This document shows positions 1 to 8,800 of a DNA stretch of 64,000 nt, one piece after another. The stretch comes from Microvenator marinus (lineage in GTDB: Bacteria; Myxococcota_A; Bradymonadia; Bradymonadales; Bradymonadaceae), in assembly GCF_007993755.1 (NCBI RefSeq), contig NZ_CP042467.1:2876001-2940000 (forward strand). The letters run 5' to 3'. The position numbers were made by a program, and so were the translations under genes. The notes beneath the pieces were generated by a model. It made no database searches and had not been told where the DNA came from. It saw nothing but the letters and a program-made list of their open reading frames with translations. Position 1 is the first letter of the stretch, and the number at the start of each line of letters is the position of its first letter.

Positions 1-9
1 GTCGCTCAT
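1..9 (-). CDS. Possible start of a gene running off the left edge
   Basis: Only three codons (Met-Ser-Asp) lie inside the window. They follow a GAGG Shine-Dalgarno-like element that overlaps the stop codon of the membrane-protein gene upstream, with a six-base spacer, as expected for translational coupling in an operon. The product cannot be judged from three codons, and the start itself is an inference from the ribosome binding site. Confidence 0.3.
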
Positions 10-18
10 TGATTCGCC

Positions 19-909
19 TCAAGGACTGCTGAAGAGTCTGCCACCACGACGCCTGAGTTCCAACTCTTTTTCAAAAGCAGCACGTCTCGCGGCTTCTTTC
101 TTGGCGTGTTCTTCGGCATCTTTCTTCGCAGCGTCATCCATCGCCTTGTTAAAATCGAAGGACTCACGGTCTTCGGTTTTGACCCACTGACCATCCTCTT
201 GAAGCCAGAGAATATGTTCGCCATTGATATCGTATTTGGCGCGCCCCGCGGCGATTTCCTCCTCGATGTCGATTTCTTTGGCGTTCGCAAGAGCGCTCAA
301 CAACTCTCCCATCTCATCGCCGATCAACTTTTGTTCGGAGTAGAATTCAGGCTCTTGGGCCTCGAAATCATAGGTCTCTCGGACCATGGTGGAGGTGTTG
401 TAGAAGGAAGTCCGCAGATCCGTGAGGTGGTACTGATAATGTGAACTAGGAGCCTCCACGCTTATTGCGCCAAGTGGAAGCCCAACCAAGGCCACCAGGG
501 CAGACGCGATGCTGAAACTGTATTTATGGGATCTCGTGGTCCAGCGAGCAATAGCCCAAACGACCGCCATCGCACCTATGATGGTCAACCAGGGGATGAA
601 ATAGATGGGATTCATATGAAGTTCGAATTGAATCCAGGTGACGAGCATCGGCACGAACCATGCCGCCATGCCAAGCAGGAAGGACTTGAGCGGGAAATCC
701 GCCAATTCTTCTAAGAGTCCAGCGTCCCCACGGCGTTTGATCACCAGGGTTTGTAGAATTGCAGCTAGCAAGATCACGAGAACCCCGAAGCCGAACATCG
801 GTAGATTCTCAAGCTCGACACCCTCAATTGCATCTTGAATGGTGTTTCGAGCACCTAAGAAGACCAGGAAGGCCCCGATCAGATACGTAAACAAGTAGAC
901 TACGCCCAT
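19..909 (-). CDS. Polytopic inner-membrane protein with charged C-terminal tail
   Basis: A 296-residue protein of unknown function. About five hydrophobic segments are visible (near residues 2-18, 37-55, 73-95, 105-121 and 130-150), followed by a soluble acidic region and a Lys/Glu/Arg-rich, probably coiled-coil tail (about 255-290). No catalytic motif was recognised. The ATG is preceded by GAGG at good spacing. It is transcribed divergently from the adenosine deaminase gene and probably leads into another gene past the left edge. The topology is read from the sequence; no family name can be given. Confidence 0.75.
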   Translation of the reverse strand: MGVVYLFTYLIGAFLVFLGARNTIQDAIEGVELENLPMFGFGVLVILLAAILQTLVIKRRGDAGLLEELADFPLKSFLLGMAAWFVPMLVTWIQFELHMNPIYFIPWLTIIGAMAVVWAIARWTTRSHKYSFSIASALVALVGLPLGAISVEAPSSHYQYHLTDLRTSFYNTSTMVRETYDFEAQEPEFYSEQKLIGDEMGELLSALANAKEIDIEEEIAAGRAKYDINGEHILWLQEDGQWVKTEDRESFDFNKAMDDAAKKDAEEHAKKEAARRAAFEKELELRRRGGRLFSSP

Positions 910-1014
910 AACACCTCAATCATGTGGGGTGACAATACAGCCCGAATATGAAGTTGACTAGTCGATGTGGGTCGCCCGTGCTAGAGAGCGCTGAGCTAAA
1001 AATGAGGTCTTGTC

Positions 1015-2232
1015 ATGAAAGTCACACGCGAATTTATTGAGAAGATGCCCAAGACGGATCTTCACGTCCATCTCGATGGGAGTCTTCGTTTATCTACGAT
1101 TTTGGATCTGGCGCAGCAGCAAGGTGTGGCGCTGCCGGAAAACCCTAAGGATGAGAAGGCGCTCGCGAAGGTGATTCGCATGGGCGCAATCTGCGAAGAT
1201 CTTCGCGACTATCTCAAGGCGTTCGATATCACGCTGAGCGTGCTTCAGACTGAGGAGTCGCTCTACCGCGCGGCCTTTGAGCTTGCCGAGGACGCTGCGA
1301 AGGAGAACGTGCGTTATATGGAGGTTCGTTATTCGCCCCTCCTTCATACGCGCAACGGGCTGAGCTTCCCGGTGATTGTGGAGGCTGTGGCTGAGGGTTT
1401 GCGCGAAGCGAAGCGTAAATACGGCATCATGACCGGCCAGATCATCTGCGGGATTCGGCATATCACGCCGGAGTCCTCGTTGCGTCTGGCTGAGCTTTGC
1501 GTGGCGTTCAAGCACCGCGGTGTGGTGGGGTTTGACCTCGCCGGCGCCGAGGCTGATAACCCTCCAAAGGATCATCAGGCGGCCTTCGATCTGATCCGAA
1601 ACAATAACGTCAACCTCACGATTCATGCCGGAGAGGCCTACGGCCCCGAGAGCATCCACCAGGCGATTCATATGTGCGGCGCCCACCGAATCGGGCACGG
1701 CACGCGCCTTCGCGAGGACGGCGATCTTCTGAACTTCGTCAACGATCACCGCATTCCTCTTGAGGTTTGTGTGACGTCCAACGTGCAGACTCGGGCGTGC
1801 GATAGTTTTGAATCGCATCCTCTTCCGTTCTACATGTCGTACGGGATCCGCTGCACGATCAATACGGATAACCGGCTCGTGACGGATACGACGATGACCG
1901 AGGAGTTCTGGCGTTGCGTTCAGCACTACAACCTTGGCGTTGGCGACTTGCGAAAGCTCATGATCGACGGCTTTAAATCGAGCTTTATGCCGTACCGAAA
2001 GAAGCGCACCGTCATGGCGATGGCTGTGGAGGAATTCGATAGTTTGGTCGCTGATTTTGCCGCGATGCAAGGCGCGCCTGCAAGCGAATATGCGCCGAAC
2101 GTGGCCCAAGAGATCGGCTCACAATTCTCGCGTTTCCAAAGCCAGCTGCCTGAAGACCCGAGCGAATTGTTGGCAGAGAAGGCGCCGAAAGTTGAGAAGA
2201 AAGAGGCTCCTCGCGCCAAGAAGAAGCGCTAA
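1015..2232 (+). CDS. add: Adenosine deaminase
   Basis: Hydrolytic deaminase of the metal-dependent amidohydrolase superfamily, converting adenosine to inosine in purine salvage. The zinc ligands are visible: H17 and H19 in the LHVHLDGSL motif, H204 in IHAGE with the catalytic E207, H228 in IGHGT, and D285 in NTDNR. The NTDNR variant replaces the more common NTDDP and also occurs in actinobacterial enzymes. At 405 residues it is longer than the usual 330-350 because of a Lys/Glu-rich tail after about residue 350 (ending PRAKKKR). It is monocistronic by appearance. The family is certain; adenosine rather than adenine or a modified nucleoside as substrate is inferred. Confidence 0.9.
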   Translation: MKVTREFIEKMPKTDLHVHLDGSLRLSTILDLAQQQGVALPENPKDEKALAKVIRMGAICEDLRDYLKAFDITLSVLQTEESLYRAAFELAEDAAKENVRYMEVRYSPLLHTRNGLSFPVIVEAVAEGLREAKRKYGIMTGQIICGIRHITPESSLRLAELCVAFKHRGVVGFDLAGAEADNPPKDHQAAFDLIRNNNVNLTIHAGEAYGPESIHQAIHMCGAHRIGHGTRLREDGDLLNFVNDHRIPLEVCVTSNVQTRACDSFESHPLPFYMSYGIRCTINTDNRLVTDTTMTEEFWRCVQHYNLGVGDLRKLMIDGFKSSFMPYRKKRTVMAMAVEEFDSLVADFAAMQGAPASEYAPNVAQEIGSQFSRFQSQLPEDPSELLAEKAPKVEKKEAPRAKKKR

Positions 2233-2285
2233 AGCTTTTTTGTCACACGTTTGCCACAATTCAAAATACGGCTACACTCTTCGCC

Positions 2286-5200
2286 ATGAAGAGAATTTTA
2301 TTCATTGCCGTTCTACTCGCCGCCTGTTCAGGTGACGAGACAAGTGAAAACTTTCCACCGATCGAGGAGCTGGACATCAGCATCCCCGACCTAGGACCTG
2401 AGCCCGAAGACGACCTGGGCGTTGATCTGGGCCCGAGCGAGGGTCGAGTACTGATCGATCTAGAAAGCCGTCTTCGGCCTGTTGAAGGCGAAGCCTCGGT
2501 CTATCAGGTGGACAACGAGGACCAGCTGATTGGAGGCGGGGCTGCGCACGGTAGAGTGGGCGATTGGGTGCTCGAGAATGAGCATATTCGCGTGCTTATC
2601 GAGGCCGACGATCGCGTGATGAACCCGTGTCCTTACGGCGGCAACATTCTAGATGTTTCGTACAAGGATGGACCGAGCCAGGACGATATCCTGGGCGAGG
2701 TATGTCTGTTCATCAACGCAACGCAGACCTTGGATCCTGACACGTACGAGGTCATCGAGACCGAAAATGGTGCGGCGGTGCTCGCTGTCACCGGGACCAT
2801 CCAGCTCGGCGACTACTTGAATATCCCCGGCATGGTCGGCGGCTTTATCCCTGGGCTTTCGCTACCTTTTGATTTCAACAAATTGCTCGGTGGAACGCTC
2901 ACCATCTACTATATTCTTCATCCGGGAGAGCTCAGAGTCGAGGTGGTCACCGCCATGCGAAACGACTCGGACGAGGAGTTTAGCGCCGTGATCGCGCACC
3001 TCTTGATGGCAGGTGGAAACGGCGGATTCTTCAATCCTTATGGGGCCAACCGTGGTTTCGGAAACGGCGGGGGCCTGACGAACGAGGCGGCGGTCTCGTT
3101 CAGCGGATTCTTGAGTGAGAACGAGGGCACCATGTTTGTGCCGGAGCCGCGCGAGCACCTGAGCGCAAGCGTTCCGCGAGGCGGCACGAGCATCTACGTC
3201 TCAGGCGTGACGGCGATAGCATCGGGTATTCAGACTATCCTTGGAACGCTGGCGAACAGGAATTTCAAAGACGTTGAGGGTGTGATTACGCTTCAACCAG
3301 GCGAGCAGTCCGAGACTACACACTGGCAGTTCGTGGGCGATGGAAATGTGAGCACAATGCTCGACGAGGTATACCCGCTCCTCGGTTTTGAGACCGGAGT
3401 GGTTAGCGGAAAGGTACTTGACTCTGACGGCATGCCGCGTGCCGGCGCGCGAGTAAGCGCCGTAAGCGAAACCCCTGAACGAACGATGGGCCAGACTCGA
3501 ACGGACTCGGAGGGCAACTACTCCATGCGCGTGCCCGTGGGCAATTACACGATCCGGGCGCGAATTCCTGGTGCGTCGGCTCCAGCTCCTCAGTTTGTGG
3601 CCGTAGATGCGGATGAGGAACTGACGGTTCCGGACCTTGAGCTCGGTGCGCCGGCGTTGTTGAAGGTTGCGATCACCACTCCGGACGGGACTCCAACGCC
3701 GGGCCGCGTGACCGTGATTTGCCAGGGAGAGTGCCCGGATCAGGCGAGCTCGCAGGAAGCTGATGTGACCTCGGATTCGTTGCCGGCGAATTGGTATCGT
3801 GTGGTCTACGTGGGGATGGACGGCTTAGCCGAAATTCCGATCCCTGCGGGCGCGTACACGGTGGCCGTCACACGAGGTTTTGAATGGACGATGTGGCCCT
3901 ATGATGCGCGCACAAACGGGGGATTCCCGGTGAACTTGGCGGCGGGCGACGAGCTTGTTCTCGAGGCCGAAATCGCCCACGTGATGGATACGAGCGGCGC
4001 GCTATCAGTGGACTTCCACGTGCATGCGTTGCCATCCCCAGACAGTCCAGTTCCTATTGATCACCGTGCCCTGAACTTCTTGGCCGAAGGCGTGGACGTG
4101 ATCGTGAGCACGGACCACGACATCATCGCTGATTATGCGCCGTCCATCGCGGCTCTGGGCGCTGAGTCCGACCTTGTGAGCATTGTGGGCGTAGAGATTA
4201 CGACCGGGAGCACCGGTCACTACAATGCGTTCCCAGTCCCCTACGACGCCGAGGCGCGGCGAGGTGGTGCACTAGATTGGGGTCGGGACCGAGGAAACGA
4301 TATGGACCCCGCAGATATCATCGCCTGGGCTCGAGCTCAGTCAGGTGAACAGGTGGTTCAGGTCAATCACCCGGACGGCTCGGGCTACATCGGCGGCATG
4401 AAGGCCGACGTACTTCGAGGGCTTTCGTTCACGGACCGCGAGATGATTCGCCTCGACCCTATGGATGTGGACCCAGAAACCGGAGACACCGGAATCTGGT
4501 CTGAAGATTTCACGGCGATTGAAGTCATGAACGGCACGTCTATCAACCGATTTTGGGGCGTAGCCCGTTGGTGGCTCACGATGGTCGGCCGCGGGTTTAC
4601 GCCCACTGCAACCGCTGTAACCGACACCCATCGTCTCTACGGAGACCTCGGTGGCTCGCCGCGCACATGGGTCTTTGTGCCCGAGGCGAATGACGAGCCC
4701 TTGAGCTTTGACGAGGAGGGTTTCGCGCGCGCCACGAATGCAGGAGCAGCTATCGGCTCGCGAGGCCCGTTCATGCGCATCACAGCCAGAAATGGTGCTG
4801 AGGAAGAGATCGGTTTGGGCCAGACCATCGCCTCAGGGGGCGAGCCCGTTGAGGTGGAGGTGGAATTGAGCCTTCCGGAGTGGATGGATGTGACTGAGAT
4901 TGAGGCCTATATCAATCTTGAGGACGTGGTCACGCCGCCGGGTGAAACCGAGGAGGCACCACTGACGCCTACGCTGAGTGTGCCCGTAGTGCTGGAGGAG
5001 ACGGACCTTGAGGTAGTGGCGACAGGTTCGAGCGTTCACCGCAGGTACACTAAGACCGTGACGTTTAGCGTGGATGCGGACGCCGACTCGTACGTGATGA
5101 TCGTGGCAAAGGGTAATGGGAATATGGCGCCGCTCGCGCCTGGCCAGACGCCTTTTGCGTTCGCGAACCCGTTCTATATCGACCACGACGGTGGCGGTTA

Positions 5201-5327
5201 TGACAACCCACCGCTGGCCGAACTGGCGTCTACCCCGCCTCCGGCTCGCTTTGAGCAACGGTCGGTCCCAGAGCTCACGCCTGAGGTCTTGGCGGATGCG
5301 ATCCATCATGGAATGTGCACACACTGA
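2286..5327 (+). CDS. Lipoprotein with carboxypeptidase-regulatory and PHP (CehA/McbA-type) domains
   Basis: A 1013-residue predicted outer-membrane or surface lipoprotein. The signal ends in a lipobox (VLLAAC, C14) followed by an Asp/Glu-rich linker. A beta-sandwich CarboxypepD_reg-like domain (VSGKVLDSDGMPRAGARV) lies near residues 375-445. A PHP metallohydrolase domain follows at about 575-790, with HVH near 578, STDHD near 608, GHYNAF near 645, NHPDG near 694 and TDTH near 775, as in CehA/McbA-family phosphoesterase-like enzymes. The metal-site histidines are retained, so the domain may be an active hydrolase. The substrate is unknown. It stands alone between add and the FHA gene. Confidence 0.8.
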   Translation: MKRILFIAVLLAACSGDETSENFPPIEELDISIPDLGPEPEDDLGVDLGPSEGRVLIDLESRLRPVEGEASVYQVDNEDQLIGGGAAHGRVGDWVLENEHIRVLIEADDRVMNPCPYGGNILDVSYKDGPSQDDILGEVCLFINATQTLDPDTYEVIETENGAAVLAVTGTIQLGDYLNIPGMVGGFIPGLSLPFDFNKLLGGTLTIYYILHPGELRVEVVTAMRNDSDEEFSAVIAHLLMAGGNGGFFNPYGANRGFGNGGGLTNEAAVSFSGFLSENEGTMFVPEPREHLSASVPRGGTSIYVSGVTAIASGIQTILGTLANRNFKDVEGVITLQPGEQSETTHWQFVGDGNVSTMLDEVYPLLGFETGVVSGKVLDSDGMPRAGARVSAVSETPERTMGQTRTDSEGNYSMRVPVGNYTIRARIPGASAPAPQFVAVDADEELTVPDLELGAPALLKVAITTPDGTPTPGRVTVICQGECPDQASSQEADVTSDSLPANWYRVVYVGMDGLAEIPIPAGAYTVAVTRGFEWTMWPYDARTNGGFPVNLAAGDELVLEAEIAHVMDTSGALSVDFHVHALPSPDSPVPIDHRALNFLAEGVDVIVSTDHDIIADYAPSIAALGAESDLVSIVGVEITTGSTGHYNAFPVPYDAEARRGGALDWGRDRGNDMDPADIIAWARAQSGEQVVQVNHPDGSGYIGGMKADVLRGLSFTDREMIRLDPMDVDPETGDTGIWSEDFTAIEVMNGTSINRFWGVARWWLTMVGRGFTPTATAVTDTHRLYGDLGGSPRTWVFVPEANDEPLSFDEEGFARATNAGAAIGSRGPFMRITARNGAEEEIGLGQTIASGGEPVEVEVELSLPEWMDVTEIEAYINLEDVVTPPGETEEAPLTPTLSVPVVLEETDLEVVATGSSVHRRYTKTVTFSVDADADSYVMIVAKGNGNMAPLAPGQTPFAFANPFYIDHDGGGYDNPPLAELASTPPPARFEQRSVPELTPEVLADAIHHGMCTH

Positions 5328-5445
5328 AAAACTCGGGTGGAGCGCCAAGGCGTTTACTTGTACCCTTAAATTTCGTGTGTTAGTCTCCGACGTCTTCAAA
5401 CAATGGCCAGAGCTGGCTTTATCCCACCATGGGGCAGAGTAATCG

Positions 5446-6318
5446 ATGACGGATCAGAATCGAAAGACATTGCGCAGTTTTTACTGCCGCGATTATCTCT
5501 GGGAAATCTTTGAGCAGATGACAACCGATTTGGGCTGCTCAATGGACTACCTTGTAAACGAGTCGATGCGCCTCTACGCGCGCAGTCGAGACTACGTTCA
5601 AGACGAGGCACCAGGCGCCCCAGGAATGGGTGGGCCAGGTGGCGGCGGACAGATGGGCGGCGGACAGATGGGCGGCGGACAGATGGGCGGCGGAATGGAC
5701 TTCCGGCAGCCTCCAGCGCCTGGGTATGGAAGCATGGGTGGCGGACAGCCGAACCCTCCTCCAAATCAGGGCTTCTCGCCCATGGAACACCGCACGTTTA
5801 ATCAGATTCCACCGGTGCAACAACAGCCACGACAACCTGCGCCACCTGCACCGCCACAACCTTCGGTTGGATTTAGCGGTCAGCGCAATCAGCTTCAGTC
5901 GGCCCCTCCACCACCTCCTCCTCGCCCAGGCAATGGCGGCGGTGGTTGGCAATCTGGTGGATATCAGCAAGCCCCTCAGCCGACGCCAAGCCCCGGTTAT
6001 GGCGGTGGCTCGCCGATGCCAGCATCGGGCGCCCAACCTCCTCTCTACCTGCTATTCAATAATAACAGGTACGTGGTGGACAAAGAGAAGTTCGTGATTG
6101 GACGTGGTAGCCAACAAACCGATCTGACCATCCGAGATGGCAATATCTCGCGTAAACATTGCTGCATCGTGTACAAAAACGGGTCCTATTTCATCAAGGA
6201 CCTGAACTCGACAAATGGCGTGGAATATCGAGGAAATCGCATCGAGTCTAAAAAGATCGAGGAAGGAGATATTTTCTACCTTTGCGATTATGAGCTCCGG
6301 TTCACCTACAGACCGTAG
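5446..6318 (+). CDS. Ribbon-helix-helix / FHA domain fusion with Gly-Pro-Gln linker
   Basis: A 290-residue cytoplasmic protein in three parts. Residues 5-50 look like a ribbon-helix-helix DNA-binding domain (basic beta strand around LRSFYCRDYLWEIFEQM, then a GCSMDYLVNESMRLYA helix). Residues 55-200 are a low-complexity Gly/Pro/Gln/Met linker. Residues 205-290 form a forkhead-associated domain with FVIGRGS, ISRKHCCI and LNSTNGVEYRG, the residues that read phosphothreonine. With three Hanks kinases in the window, the simplest inference is a phospho-responsive regulator. The RHH call rests on pattern only; the FHA call is secure. Confidence 0.8.
   Translation: MTDQNRKTLRSFYCRDYLWEIFEQMTTDLGCSMDYLVNESMRLYARSRDYVQDEAPGAPGMGGPGGGGQMGGGQMGGGQMGGGMDFRQPPAPGYGSMGGGQPNPPPNQGFSPMEHRTFNQIPPVQQQPRQPAPPAPPQPSVGFSGQRNQLQSAPPPPPPRPGNGGGGWQSGGYQQAPQPTPSPGYGGGSPMPASGAQPPLYLLFNNNRYVVDKEKFVIGRGSQQTDLTIRDGNISRKHCCIVYKNGSYFIKDLNSTNGVEYRGNRIESKKIEEGDIFYLCDYELRFTYRP
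5641..5685 (+). repeat. Three perfect 15-bp tandem repeats in the FHA linker
   Basis: The unit GGCGGCGGACAGATG occurs three times without mismatch, followed by a degenerate fourth copy (GGCGGCGGAATG). Each unit encodes GGGQM, so changes in copy number keep the reading frame and would only alter linker length. Confidence 0.9.
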
Positions 6319-6563
6319 TTGTAGATGTGTTCATACGCACCCAGACCAAGTCTTGCCTTCACCTCGACCCAATCAAATCAAGATCTCGAGTTGGCATCTG
6401 GGGGTCGATTTAGTTGGTGAGTTCCAAAGGGTGCGAGAAGCGCGTGACACCGGTTTTATGGTCTCGGCGATTAGCCACCTAAAATCATTGCCAGCCTTCT
6501 TCGGAGAGCGCTAAAATGGGGAGCACTTGGATATCAATCAATGACGGACGATAGAGTTACATT
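6319..6563. other. Intergenic region, possibly with a gene remnant
   Basis: About 245 bases lie between the FHA gene and the two small genes that follow. One plus-strand frame stays open to a stop at 6512-6514 and ends in a protein-like stretch (GFMVSAISHLKSLPAFFGER), but it lacks its own start with a ribosome site and begins inside the FHA gene. It may be the tail of a lost gene. No terminator or promoter was recognised. Confidence 0.3.
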
Positions 6564-6959
6564 ATGGAAGGTAGCGACGTCTTGAATTTAATAAGCTTGG
6601 CCGTGTCGCTATTGGGACTCTTCGCTTCACTTTACGCGGCAAAACAAGCCGGTAGTGCTGCTAATGCCGCCGAACAGACCCGAATACGAGTTGTCTTGAA
6701 CAGAGAGATGGCTCCACAACTGAAACAATTGATTGCCGACCTTGTGGAGTTTTCAGTGAACTTTTACGACGGTGGTAAACCCAAACCTGAACCTCTGCTT
6801 TACAGCATTACCGATCTAATTGGTTGGGCAAAGGCCAACCAAGAAGTCGAGCTAAAGGAAAAGCTAGATAAGGCGAAGGAAATGATGAACAGGAAGAAAT
6901 ACAATGAGGCCGTCGAGTGCTTGCAAGAGGCGTATCACGATGCCGACTCAAGGAGATAA
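6564..6959 (+). CDS. Small protein with N-terminal membrane anchor
   Basis: A 131-residue protein not recognised as a known family. Residues 5-25 form one hydrophobic helix (LISLAVSLLGLFASLYAA), followed by an Ala-rich helix and a charged helical region ending in KYNEAVECLQEAYHDA, which resembles a single TPR-like hairpin. It lies two bases upstream of the next small gene and is probably co-transcribed with it. The segment is AT-richer than its neighbours, hinting at recent acquisition. The ribosome site before the ATG is weak. Confidence 0.65.
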   Translation: MEGSDVLNLISLAVSLLGLFASLYAAKQAGSAANAAEQTRIRVVLNREMAPQLKQLIADLVEFSVNFYDGGKPKPEPLLYSITDLIGWAKANQEVELKEKLDKAKEMMNRKKYNEAVECLQEAYHDADSRR

Positions 6960-6961
6960 CC

Positions 6962-7300
6962 ATGAGCGTTATGGAGTTCATTAAGGATGTTGTGCGCACG
7001 GCTGAGGAAACCAGATTGCCGTGGACTCGGACGGGCAGCAGCGGTCAATTCATTTGCGAGTTCCAAGACGTTGTTCTGAGTATCAACAAAGAGCGGGTGA
7101 ACCCGCTCTACGAGAACTACACTTTGACGATGGTCGATTTGGACAGTGGCGAGCCCGACATCCGTGTCAGCACGACTGAGTTTCCAGACGTGCACGAGCA
7201 ACTGCAACGCTTGTATAAGCACGCCCTCGAGGAGGTTTCAGCTCCTCCAGAAGCACAACAAAAGCTCTTGGAACGCCTCAAAAGGGCCAAAGAAAAGTGA
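6962..7300 (+). CDS. Small soluble protein, unknown function
   Basis: A 112-residue cytoplasmic protein without a recognisable family. The start is set by AAGGAG seven bases before the ATG, overlapping the end of the preceding gene, so the two are translationally linked. The N-terminal half alternates strands and turns (LPWTRTGSSGQFICEFQ) and the C-terminus is a charged helix rich in Leu, Lys and Arg. Together with its membrane-anchored partner it forms a compact two-gene unit inserted between the FHA gene and the FGE-like gene. No function is proposed. Confidence 0.7.
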   Translation: MSVMEFIKDVVRTAEETRLPWTRTGSSGQFICEFQDVVLSINKERVNPLYENYTLTMVDLDSGEPDIRVSTTEFPDVHEQLQRLYKHALEEVSAPPEAQQKLLERLKRAKEK

Positions 7301-7466
7301 ACTGAACAATCGCTGGAATAGAGTAAGATCTTTTTTGAACTCGAAAGTCGCGCACCCAAGTACCCATATCATTTCAACTCAAGCTTGTTCTCTATGGGAT
7401 TATGATGCGAACGATAGGTTTCTTGTGGAAACACCGCCCGGTTTATCAGTGAACGAGATTGAAAGA

Positions 7467-8345
7467 ATGAACCTAGCGAAGTACCTAGGCGGACTAGGAC
7501 TTTTTGCATGTTTGCTTGTCCCTGCATTCGTGGGTGCCACCGAACCTGAAACTCCTGAGGGAATGGCGGTCGTCCAAGGCGCCTCCTTCAAACGTGGAGT
7601 TGAGAAGGATGACCATCAATGCGCTCAACCCGACCAACCCAAGAAAAACGCCACAACGCCGGCTCAAGAGGTCACGGTCTCGTCGTTCTACATGGATCTC
7701 ACTGAGGTCACGAACGAGGCCTACGCCGCTTGTAAAAAGGCTGGGAAGTGCACGTCAGGTCCTGCCTACGCGGACTTCAATGCGCCTAAGCAACCGGTGA
7801 CCGGTGTGACCTGGTATGATGCCAAGAATTTCTGCGAGTTTGTTGGCAAGAGACTTCCGACGGAAGCCGAGTGGGAGCTCGCTGCGCGAGGCCCAGACGC
7901 CGAGACCTACCCGTGGGGTAACGCGCCGGTTTCGTGCGAGCACGCCGTGATCAAGGACGAGAAGGGGCGAAGTTGCGGCGAGAAAAAAAGGCGAGGCTCA
8001 AAACCCGAGACGGGGCGCGTTCTGGAAGTTGGGTCCAAGCCCGCAGGACGCTACGGCCTCTACGATATGGCCGGAAATGCCGAAGAATGGGTGGCCGACT
8101 GGTGGACCCCTGATTGGGAATCATGCGGTGCGGCCTGCCAAGGTGTCGACCCCAAAGGGCCATGCGGTGGCGCCCTCGATTGCAAAGGCTTTAAGTACAG
8201 GGCTGTGCGTGGGGGTTCGTGGTACTGGCCGGGCGAGCACGCGACGGGTTATCATCGGCGCAGAAATCCGCCGTCAAACAGGCCGTTCCACCATTTTGGT
8301 TTTCGATGTGCTAAGTCGATCGAGACTGGTACTAGTCCACAGTGA
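7467..8345 (+). CDS. Exported formylglycine-generating-enzyme-like (SUMF1/FGE-sulfatase fold) protein
   Basis: A 292-residue protein with a Sec signal peptide (about residues 1-22, ending FVGA) and one FGE-sulfatase domain. Diagnostic stretches are PVTGVTWYDAKNFCEF, GKRLPTEAEWELAARG, YPWGN, YGLYDMAGNAEEWVADWW, VRGGSW and FGFRCAKS. The ATG at 7467 was chosen because it gives the signal peptide; the frame is open much further upstream without coding character. Many proteins of this fold are not formylglycine enzymes, so the role (cysteine oxidation, binding or another modification) is open. Its 3' end overlaps the convergent next gene by 14 bases. Confidence 0.85.
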   Translation: MNLAKYLGGLGLFACLLVPAFVGATEPETPEGMAVVQGASFKRGVEKDDHQCAQPDQPKKNATTPAQEVTVSSFYMDLTEVTNEAYAACKKAGKCTSGPAYADFNAPKQPVTGVTWYDAKNFCEFVGKRLPTEAEWELAARGPDAETYPWGNAPVSCEHAVIKDEKGRSCGEKKRRGSKPETGRVLEVGSKPAGRYGLYDMAGNAEEWVADWWTPDWESCGAACQGVDPKGPCGGALDCKGFKYRAVRGGSWYWPGEHATGYHRRRNPPSNRPFHHFGFRCAKSIETGTSPQ

Positions 8346-8772
8346 TGGCGAGAATCAGGATACCGTCTTGGTATTCGAGGCCGGCTTGAAAGAAGGTACT
8401 TCCAGGGGAGGCGCGAAGGGTCGTGTTGAGTTTCCCGGCGATACCGAGCCCGAGCTTGATAAACTTACCGGCGAGCCCGTGAAAGGTCACGGTCATCACA
8501 GAGCCGTCTGGGAGGTTCGTGGTTTCCTTCTGGCCGTCTTTCAACTGAAACTTAGAATCACCGACGAGTTTGAAGTTAGAATACCCACGAAAAGCCTTTT
8601 GGAGCTTAGAGCGCAGGGGCTCGAGCTTCGAGTCGAAATTTTCGCCAGAGCTGCTTGCGGCGATGGACTGAATCTTCACCGAAATAGTCTCTGCCTGGGC
8701 TTCGGCTGGAGCAACCAGTCCGATCGTAAGCATCAAGAAGAGAGCTGAAAATATATGGATTAGGTGTCGCAT
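8332..8772 (-). CDS. Secreted protein of unknown function
   Basis: A 146-residue protein with a clear signal peptide (about residues 1-28, hydrophobic core followed by APAEAQA). The mature part is a small mixed alpha/beta domain (TISVKIQSIAASS near its start; LPDGSVMTVTFHG and FFQAGLEYQDGILILAITVD toward its end) without a known motif. It lies just downstream of, and on the same strand as, the anti-sigma gene (28-base gap), so it may be part of the ECF sigma operon. Confidence 0.75.
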   Translation of the reverse strand: MRHLIHIFSALFLMLTIGLVAPAEAQAETISVKIQSIAASSSGENFDSKLEPLRSKLQKAFRGYSNFKLVGDSKFQLKDGQKETTNLPDGSVMTVTFHGLAGKFIKLGLGIAGKLNTTLRASPGSTFFQAGLEYQDGILILAITVD

Positions 8773-8800
8773 CGCTTACCTCACACGCTCAAACGTGCAT

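Noticed and set aside
1090-2109. A 339-codon open frame on the minus strand opposite adenosine deaminase
   Set aside because: It is the complement of a well-supported gene, has a His/Arg/Leu-skewed composition, and has no ribosome site or family motif.
5641-5685. Tandem repeats as a CRISPR-like array
   Set aside because: The units are contiguous, 15 bases long, in coding frame and have no spacers.
7146-7466. Upstream extension of the FGE-like gene
   Set aside because: It overlaps the preceding small gene in another frame, and a clean signal peptide starts at 7467.
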